Shown here: positions 58,530 through 64,000 of the stretch, in pieces
How the letters are laid out: each line of letters opens with the position of its first letter
Numbering within the stretch: the stretch's first letter is position 1
NCBI RefSeq assembly: GCF_900129425.1
Contig: NZ_LT670817.1
Location: forward strand, 1,240,001-1,304,000
DNA length: 64,000 nt
Source: Bradyrhizobium erythrophlei
Lineage (GTDB): Bacteria > Pseudomonadota > Alphaproteobacteria > Rhizobiales > Xanthobacteraceae
Reading direction: 5' to 3'
Notes under the pieces: model-generated
Databases searched by the model: none
The model's input: the letters and a program-made list of their open reading frames with translations, nothing else
Told to the model about the DNA's origin: nothing
Position numbers and translations under genes: made by a program

Positions 58530-59165
58530 ATGCTTGATTCACACCGCAACACCATATTGGCCTGTGCGCTGAGCGCGCTGGCCGGCTACGTCGACGCCAT
58601 CGGCTTCCTGCATCTCAACGGTATGTACGTCGCCTTCATGAGCGGCAACTCGACGCGGCTGGGCGTCAGCCTGGCCGCGGGGCACTGGTCGAATGCGGCC
58701 GAGGCGCTGGGCGTGATCGCGCTATTCGTGATTGGTGCCGCGGCCGGCTGCCTGATCGTGCTTGGCCACGGTGTCCACCGCCAGCCCTGGCTGCTGCTCA
58801 CGGAGGCGTCGCTGCTCGCCGGATCGGCGCTCTGCTACAGCTTCGCCCTGCCGAATGCCGCGATTGCCGCGATGGTGCTGGCGATGGGATTGGCGAACGC
58901 GGTGTTCCAGATCCAGGGCGGCGGCGGGCTCGGCGTTACCTACGTCACCGGTACGCTGGTCAAGGTCGGCCAGCATGTCGCGGCGGCGCTGCGCGGCGGC
59001 CCGCGCTGGGATTGGGTGCCGAATTTGCTGTTGTGGGCGGCGCTGGTGGCGGGTTCGTTTTGCGGCGCGCTGGCCTATCACTGGATCAATCTCGCCGCGA
59101 TCTGGTTTGCCGCGGGGATAGCGCTGGCGCTGAGCGCGATCGTTGCCGCGACCATCCACCGATAG
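58530..59165 (+). CDS. DUF1275 (YoaK-like) membrane protein
   Basis: 211 aa, six predicted helices. The family opening is CALSALAGYVDAIGFLHLNG, followed by FMSGNSTRLGVSLAAG and the glycine-rich GVTYVTGTLVKVGQ. DUF1275 members are inner-membrane proteins of unknown transport function. 60 bp after the GNAT gene. Confidence 0.92.
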   Translation: MLDSHRNTILACALSALAGYVDAIGFLHLNGMYVAFMSGNSTRLGVSLAAGHWSNAAEALGVIALFVIGAAAGCLIVLGHGVHRQPWLLLTEASLLAGSALCYSFALPNAAIAAMVLAMGLANAVFQIQGGGGLGVTYVTGTLVKVGQHVAAALRGGPRWDWVPNLLLWAALVAGSFCGALAYHWINLAAIWFAAGIALALSAIVAATIHR

Positions 59166-59241
59166 CATTGACAGCGAACCCAGCTTGGCCGATTTGAGCA
59201 GCGGCGGCGGCTGGTTACGACGCGCTGCAGCAGGATAGACC

Positions 59242-60084
59242 ATGACAGCCGAGACCAAAGCCCGTGCCGCATGCCTGATCGGATGGCCGGCAGCGCATTC
59301 GCGCTCGCCGCTGATCCATCATTACTGGCTGCGGATGCTTGGTATCGAGGGCGGCTACAGCATCGAGGCGGTGCCGCCCGAGGGCTTTGCCGAATTCGTG
59401 CTGCACCTGTCGACGCACGGTTTCGTCGGCGCCAATGTCACCATTCCGCACAAGGAGCGCGCGCTGGCGCTGTCGATGCCGGACGCACGTGCCCGCGCGG
59501 TCGGCGCCGCCAACACGCTGTGGTACGAGGGCGGCGAACTGCGCTCGACCAACACCGATATCGAAGGCTTTATCGATAATCTCGACGCCTGCGCTCCCGG
59601 CTGGGACGCCGCCACCGAAGCGCTGGTGCTCGGCGCCGGCGGTTCGTCGCGCGCGGTGGTGTTTGGATTGATCGAGCGCGGTATCAGGCGCGTGTATCTG
59701 GCCAACCGCACCGTCGCGCGCGCCCGCACGCTCGCGGATCAGTTCGGCGCCACCGTTCATCCTGTTCCCTGGGATGGCATCGATGATCTGTTGCCGCGCG
59801 CGGAACTGCTGGTGAATACGACGTCGCTCGGCATGCACGGCCAGCCCGCGCTCGAAATCGAGGCCGGCCGGTTGCCGTCGCATGCGGTTGTCGCCGACCT
59901 CGTCTACGTGCCGCTGCAGACGCCGCTGCTGGCGGCGGCGCGGGCGCGCGGACTCAAAGCCGCCGACGGGCTCGGCATGCTGCTGCACCAGGCGGTGCGC
60001 GGGTTCGAATTGTGGTTCGGACAGCGCCCCGAGGTCACGCCGGAGCTTCGAGCCCTGGTCGAGGCCGATCTCACAAAGGTTTGA
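59242..60084 (+). CDS. aroE: Shikimate dehydrogenase
   Basis: 280 aa. NADP-dependent reduction of 3-dehydroshikimate in the chorismate pathway. Substrate site: GWPAAHSRSPLIHHYWLRML and NVTIPHKERALAL with the catalytic Lys; Asp in STNTDIEGFIDNL; NADP loop LGAGGSSRAVVFGLIE and the arginine-bearing ANRTVARA; C-terminal GLGMLLHQAVRGFELWFGQR. In many alphaproteobacteria aroE stands near coaE and dnaQ; here it does not. Confidence 0.95.
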   Translation: MTAETKARAACLIGWPAAHSRSPLIHHYWLRMLGIEGGYSIEAVPPEGFAEFVLHLSTHGFVGANVTIPHKERALALSMPDARARAVGAANTLWYEGGELRSTNTDIEGFIDNLDACAPGWDAATEALVLGAGGSSRAVVFGLIERGIRRVYLANRTVARARTLADQFGATVHPVPWDGIDDLLPRAELLVNTTSLGMHGQPALEIEAGRLPSHAVVADLVYVPLQTPLLAAARARGLKAADGLGMLLHQAVRGFELWFGQRPEVTPELRALVEADLTKV

Positions 60085-60162
60085 GCGGGAATAGTGTGGA
60101 AGTTTTAGGGGGCTCGTGCCCAGTGATACCGTTGTTCAGTGATACCAACCGGAGATCAGTTC

Positions 60163-60789
60163 ATGCCCGTTCGTCGTTCGAGCCTCAGTCGTCCGCTTGT
60201 CGCAATGGCCGTTTTGGTCGCGTCGTCGCTCTACGCAGTCGCGCAACAATCGCCGACGCCGTCGCGGGTTCGCGGCACCATCGAGGGCGTTGACGGCGAC
60301 GTGCTGTCGGTCAAGTCGCGCAGCGGCGAGGATGTCAAGCTGCACATGACCGGCGACATGAAGGTAGTCGGGATCGTCAAGATCTCGCTGTCCGACGTCA
60401 AAGTCGGCTCCTTCGTCGGCGCCACCACGGTGCCCGGGGCGGACGGCAGTCAAAAGGCGGTCGAAGTGCACGTATTTCCCGAGGACATGCGCGGCACCGG
60501 GGAGGGTTCGCGGCCGTACGATCTGCGGCCCAACAGCACCATGACCAATGCGACGGTGGCCGAGAGCGTCGCGGGCAACGACGGTCGCACGCTGACAGTC
60601 AAATACAAGGACGGCGAGAAAAAAGTCGTGGTCGGGCCGGATACGCCGGTGGTGACCTATAACGCCGGCGACAAATCCGACCTGAAGGCCGGCGCCAAGG
60701 TGATCGCATTTATCAAAAAGCTGCCGGACGGTTCGTACGAAACCAACCGGGTCGGCGTCGGCCGCGACGGCCTGACCCCGCCGATGTAG
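60163..60789 (+). CDS. Exported protein, tandem paralogue 1
   Basis: 208 aa from ATG 60163 (GGAGATCAGTTC upstream). Signal peptide about 1-28 (LVAMAVLVASSLYAVAQQ). Mature part is beta-rich: RVRGTIEGVDGDVLSVKSRS, LSDVKVGSFVGATTVPGADG, DLRPNSTMTNATVAESVAG, KYKDGEKKVVVGPDTPVVTY. This resembles periplasmic OB-fold-like 'metal ABC permease-type' hypothetical proteins. Function unknown. Confidence 0.82.
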   Translation: MPVRRSSLSRPLVAMAVLVASSLYAVAQQSPTPSRVRGTIEGVDGDVLSVKSRSGEDVKLHMTGDMKVVGIVKISLSDVKVGSFVGATTVPGADGSQKAVEVHVFPEDMRGTGEGSRPYDLRPNSTMTNATVAESVAGNDGRTLTVKYKDGEKKVVVGPDTPVVTYNAGDKSDLKAGAKVIAFIKKLPDGSYETNRVGVGRDGLTPPM

Positions 60790-60901
60790 GATTCGTCTCT
60801 CCCCTGACGACAAACGGGATATCACGGCTGCGTCATCCCGGAATAGCCTTCCGGCCGCGGGGTTCTGTCATGAGTTGGACAGAGCTTTGAGAGGGACAAC
60901 C

Positions 60902-61525
60902 ATGCTGAAAATTTCTTCGTTGATGCCGCGCCTGCTGGTGGTTTCGCTGACGGTCATGCTTGCATCGGCGGCGTGGGCGCAGCAGCCGCCGACGGTGCGC
61001 ATCCGCGGCACCATCGAAAGCGTCGATGGCCCCACGCTGATGATCAAGTCGCGCGAGGGCGCGGACATGAAGGTTCGTGTGACCGACAATGTCGTGGTGG
61101 TCGGCATCGCCAAAAGCGCGCTGTCCGAAATCAAGCCGGGCTCCTACGTCGGTGTATCGGCGATGCCCGAGCCCGACGGCACCCAGAAGGCGCTCGCCGT
61201 TCATATCTTCCCTGAAGCGCAACGCGGCGCCGCCGAAGGCTTCCGGCCCTGGGACCTGCGTCCCAACAGCACCATGACCAACGCTACCGTCGCCGAGACC
61301 GTCGCCGGCACCGACGGCCAGAACATCAGGGTCAAGTACAAGGACGGCGAGAAAAAAGTCGTGGTGCCGCCGGAAACGCCGATCGTCGCATTCGTTTCAG
61401 GTGACAAGACCGAACTGAAGCCGGGCGCCAAGATCATCATCTTCGGTGCCACCAAGAAAGATGACGGCACACTGGAAGCCGCCCGCGTCGGTGTCGGCCT
61501 CGACGGAATTACGCCGCCGATGTGA
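60902..61525 (+). CDS. Exported protein, tandem paralogue 2
   Basis: 207 aa from ATG 60902 (AGAGGGACAAC upstream). Signal peptide about 1-27 (LLVVSLTVMLASAAWAQQ). Motifs match the gene at 60163 in order: RIRGTIESVDGPTLMIKSRE, LSEIKPGSYVGVSAMPEPDG, DLRPNSTMTNATVAETVAG, KYKDGEKKVVVPPETPIVAF, and the ending GITPPM. Clear tandem duplication, diverged mainly in the N-terminal half. Confidence 0.82.
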   Translation: MLKISSLMPRLLVVSLTVMLASAAWAQQPPTVRIRGTIESVDGPTLMIKSREGADMKVRVTDNVVVVGIAKSALSEIKPGSYVGVSAMPEPDGTQKALAVHIFPEAQRGAAEGFRPWDLRPNSTMTNATVAETVAGTDGQNIRVKYKDGEKKVVVPPETPIVAFVSGDKTELKPGAKIIIFGATKKDDGTLEAARVGVGLDGITPPM

Positions 61526-61536
61526 CCTTACTCTTT

Positions 61537-61702
61537 CCTTCTCCCCTTGTGGGAGAAGGTGGCGCGGACGAAGTCCGTGCCGGATGAGGGGTCTCTTTCC
61601 ATCGATGGACCGGACCCCTCATCCGTCTTCGTGGAGTTTATCATCGGGCGGCGCTTCGCGCCGACCCGTTGGCGAAGCCACCTTCTCCCACAAGGGGAGA
61701 AG
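61537..61702. repeat. Large palindromic repeat (CCTTCTCCCxxxAAGGGG type)
   Basis: CCTTCTCCCCTTGTGGGAGA AGG at the left faces CCTTCTCCCACAAGGGGAGA AGG at the right. Inside are GCGGACGAAGTCCG and CGGGCGGCGCTTCGCGCCGA CCCG stems. A composite REP between the tandem pair and lldD. Confidence 0.8.
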
Positions 61703-61731
61703 GGAAATGGCGAACGCCGCGACGAAACGTT

Positions 61732-62868
61732 TCAGACCGCCAGCACGTGCTCGTCGATCTCGGCGATGGTGTTGACGCCGCACAGCCCCATGGTGACGCT
61801 GAGTTCGTTGCGGATGATGTCGATCGCCTTGGTGACGCCGGCTTCGCCGAAAGCGCCGAGGCCGTGGACGAAGGCGCGGCCGATCATGCAGGACTTGGCG
61901 CCGAGCGCGAGCGCGCGCATCACGTCCTGGCCGGAGCGAATGCCGCCGTCGAACAACACTTCGATCCGCGAACCGACGGCGTCGACGATTTCCGGCAGCA
62001 CCTCGATCGACGACGGCGCGCCGTCGAGCTGGCGGCCGCCATGGTTGGAGGCCACCAGGGCCTGCGCGCCGGTCTTCACCGCTTCCTCGGCATCCTCGAC
62101 GTCGAGGATGCCCTTGAGCACCAGCTTGCCCGGCCAGATGCTGCGGATCCAGTCGACATCTTTCCAGTTCAGCGAGGTGTCGAACTGCGAGGAGGTCCAT
62201 GTCGACAGCGCGGTGATATCGTCGGTGCCCTTGAGGTGACCGACCAGATTGCCGAAGGTGCGGCGCTTGCCGCGCAATACGCCGGACACCCATGCCGGCT
62301 TGCTCGCAAAATCGAGAAATTTCGAGAGCGTCCATTCGGGCGGCACCGTCATGCCGTTCTTGATGTCCTGATGACGTTGCCCGATCACCTGCAGATCGAC
62401 CGTGAGCACCAGCGCGCTGCATTTCGCCGCGATGGCGCGCTCGATCAGCGCCTTGATGAAGCCGCGGTCCTTCATGACGTAGAGCTGAAACCAGAACGGC
62501 TTGTCGACATTGGCCGCGACGTCCTCGATCGAACAGATCGACATCGTGCTCAGCGTGAACGGAATGCCCGCGGCCTGCGCGGCGCGGCAGGCGTGAATTT
62601 CGCCGTCGCCGGATTGCATCCCGAGCAGCCCGATCGGCGCCAGCATCAGCGGCAGCGAAGCAGGCTCGCCGAGAATCGTGGTCGAGAGATCGCGCTTCGA
62701 CACATCGACCAGAATGCGCTGGCGAAACTTGATCTGCTGCAGGTCTTCCCGATTGGCGCGCAGCGTTTCCTCGGCGTAGGAGCCGCGATCGGCGTAGTCG
62801 AAAAATGCCTTGGGCACCTTGCGCTTATGGACCTGGCGCAGATCTTCGATGCAGGTGATGTGTTTCAT
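61732..62868 (-). CDS. lldD: FMN-dependent alpha-hydroxy-acid dehydrogenase, probable L-lactate dehydrogenase
   Basis: 378 aa. It has the FMN site LMLAPIGLLGM, substrate-binding Tyr130 (FWFQLYVMKDRGF), Lys252 (KLVLKGIL), catalytic His276 and Arg279 in SNHGGRQLDGAPSS, and the phosphate-binding DGGIRSGQDV. LldD enzymes oxidise L-lactate to pyruvate and pass electrons to quinones at the membrane. With the D-lactate dehydrogenase at 9596 the strain can handle both lactate isomers. Glycolate oxidase relatives are the alternative. Confidence 0.9.
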   Translation of the reverse strand: MKHITCIEDLRQVHKRKVPKAFFDYADRGSYAEETLRANREDLQQIKFRQRILVDVSKRDLSTTILGEPASLPLMLAPIGLLGMQSGDGEIHACRAAQAAGIPFTLSTMSICSIEDVAANVDKPFWFQLYVMKDRGFIKALIERAIAAKCSALVLTVDLQVIGQRHQDIKNGMTVPPEWTLSKFLDFASKPAWVSGVLRGKRRTFGNLVGHLKGTDDITALSTWTSSQFDTSLNWKDVDWIRSIWPGKLVLKGILDVEDAEEAVKTGAQALVASNHGGRQLDGAPSSIEVLPEIVDAVGSRIEVLFDGGIRSGQDVMRALALGAKSCMIGRAFVHGLGAFGEAGVTKAIDIIRNELSVTMGLCGVNTIAEIDEHVLAV

Positions 62869-62977
62869 GGACGTTGCCGGCCCTTCTTGTATTTATGGCT
62901 TTGACTGTCATCTAGCATGCTTGGGCCCACCGCAAAATCGCTTCACGGCGGTGGGGCTGCCAGCCAGGAGGGCATCC

Positions 62978-63145
62978 ATGACCGGCCCACGCTCCGAGCC
63001 CGAAGATGCCAAAAGTGCCGAGAAGCGCCGGCTCGATCAGGCCCTGGACGAGGGGCTGCAGGAGACCTTTCCAGCCTCGGATCCGGTCAATGTCACCCAG
63101 CCGGCGCCCTCGAAACAGGACCGCCACGTCAAGCGCAACGATTGA
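62978..63145 (+). CDS. Small acidic conserved protein (55 aa)
   Basis: From ATG 62978, with CAGGAGGGCATCC upstream. Charged peptide (KSAEKRRLDQALDEGLQETF) with the motif FPASDPVNVTQPAPSKQDR typical of a short alphaproteobacterial family of unknown function. Divergent from lldD. Confidence 0.75.
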   Translation: MTGPRSEPEDAKSAEKRRLDQALDEGLQETFPASDPVNVTQPAPSKQDRHVKRND

Positions 63146-63345
63146 CCGCGGCGGGTGACGCCTCAGTATCCAAGATAAATCAAGCGTTAACAATGGGTTA
63201 ATCGCTAATCGGCGGCGCGGCCGCCGGTAATGATTAATCATATTTTTTGAAGCCATATCGGCCCCGAAGGCATTATAATCGCCGCACGCTATGATGGCGG
63301 CCGTTTGAGGCTTCTTGAGAAACCTGGACGGTGCTTGGGGGGTAC

Positions 63346-64000
63346 ATGAGCCGCAGATATTTCGGTACGGATGGGATTCGGGGCCGCGCCAATGGTTTGA
63401 TTACGCCGGAGCTCGCGCTCAAGGTGGGGCAGGCGGCTGGGCTGGTATTTCAGCGCGGAGAACATCGCCATCGCGTCGTCATCGGCAAGGATACCCGGCT
63501 TTCCGGCTACATGATCGAATACGCGATGGTGGCCGGGTTTACCTCGGTCGGCATGGATGTGCTGCTGCTCGGCCCGATGCCGACGCCCGCGGTGGCGATG
63601 CTGACCAAGTCGATGCGCGCCGATCTCGGCGTGATGATTTCCGCTTCGCATAACCTGTTCGAAGACAACGGCATCAAGCTGTTCGGCCCGCAGGGCTTCA
63701 AACTGTCCGACGACGTCGAAAAGCAGATCGAGCAGCTGATGGATGAATCGCTCGACAAGCGGCTGGCGCAGAGCGCCAGTCTCGGGCGCGCCCGCCGCAT
63801 CGACGGCGTCCATGACCGCTACATCGAATTCGCCAAGCGTACGCTGCCGCGCGATCTCAGCCTCGACGGCCTGCGCGTGGTGGTCGATTGCGCCCATGGC
63901 GCGGCCTACAAGGTGGTGCCGGAAGCGCTGTGGGAGCTCGGCGCCGACGTCATTTCGATCGGCGTCGACCCGGATGGATTCAACATCAACAAGGAATGCG
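63346..64000 (+). CDS. glmM: Phosphoglucosamine mutase (partial, runs off the right edge)
   Basis: 218 residues visible from ATG 63346 (TTGGGGGGTAC upstream); full enzymes have about 445-450. It converts glucosamine 6-phosphate to glucosamine 1-phosphate for UDP-GlcNAc, peptidoglycan and lipid A. RRYFGTDGIRGRAN at the start is diagnostic of GlmM, and VMISASHNLFEDNGIK carries phosphoserine Ser101. The frame is open to the window end. In rhizobia it commonly follows ftsH or folP, but here the upstream neighbour is the 55-aa gene. Confidence 0.95.
   Translation, partial: MSRRYFGTDGIRGRANGLITPELALKVGQAAGLVFQRGEHRHRVVIGKDTRLSGYMIEYAMVAGFTSVGMDVLLLGPMPTPAVAMLTKSMRADLGVMISASHNLFEDNGIKLFGPQGFKLSDDVEKQIEQLMDESLDKRLAQSASLGRARRIDGVHDRYIEFAKRTLPRDLSLDGLRVVVDCAHGAAYKVVPEALWELGADVISIGVDPDGFNINKEC

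Noticed and set aside
63247..63279. TTGAAG ... TATAAT as a sigma70-type promoter for glmM
   Set aside because: The spacing is 21 bp, too long for a normal promoter; only the TATAAT hexamer is attractive.
1..64000. tRNA, rRNA, phage integrase or insertion-sequence transposase genes
   Set aside because: Looked for on both strands by motif and by eye; none could be supported.

Overview
The window looks like chromosome from a Bradyrhizobium-type alphaproteobacterium (Nitrobacteraceae). This rests on the high G+C core gene content, on alphaproteobacterial marker genes (MidA next to lgt and pgeF, a CTC/TL5-type ribosomal L25 next to pth, tandem DUF992 genes, an EF-G-like GTPase), and on several dispersed repeats I associate with Bradyrhizobium. 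The genus is an inference; no rRNA or tRNA gene is visible.

Layout. (1) 1-10.8 kb is an eroded accessory region. It holds the N-terminus of an autotransporter facing an AraC regulator, a methyltransferase, a small K+ channel, a Crp/Fnr regulator, a RidA protein, a Cys-rich exported protein and a D-lactate dehydrogenase. Between them lie broken genes: a truncated ABC binding protein, 3' scraps of a methyltransferase and of a cyclase, and a full-length atpB with two single-base deletions. A repeat of about 105 bp occurs about ten times here, always in the same orientation, and often sits exactly where a gene breaks off. I did not find it in the rest of the window. (2) 11-12.7 kb is a catalase-like peroxidase with a cytochrome b561. 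(3) 12.7-13.6 kb is one copy of a long dispersed repeat. (4) 13.6-29.6 kb is mostly core: prs, a lipoprotein, pgeF-midA-lgt-dienelactone hydrolase, a UbiK-like protein, rplY-pth-ychF, a MaoC pair, and small or envelope proteins. (5) 29.6-32.1 kb holds an inverted second copy of the long repeat, a 36-aa microprotein and a broken, A+T-rich DGQHR-domain gene. (6) 32-64 kb is core again: uvrB with repeat-derived extensions, pgm, glutathione S-transferases, a DUF1800/DUF1501 export pair, aldo/keto reductase, a GT87 membrane glycosyltransferase, an aspartate aminotransferase, two DUF992 genes, the EF-G-like GTPase, a SulP transporter, aroE, a tandem pair of exported proteins, an L-lactate dehydrogenase and the start of glmM.

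How the genes relate. Most are housekeeping: PRPP synthesis, lipoprotein maturation, peptidoglycan editing and precursor supply, translation, DNA repair, glucose-phosphate metabolism and aromatic amino acid synthesis. Many intergenic gaps carry palindromic REP-like sequences. Some of these lie inside uvrB without breaking its frame, and one separates the aldo/keto reductase gene from a vestige of a second copy of its 3' end. I found no complete new multi-gene system. The best leads are the repeat-driven decay of the first 10.8 kb, the REP-extended UvrB, the DGQHR remnant and the EF-G paralogue lacking its catalytic histidine.
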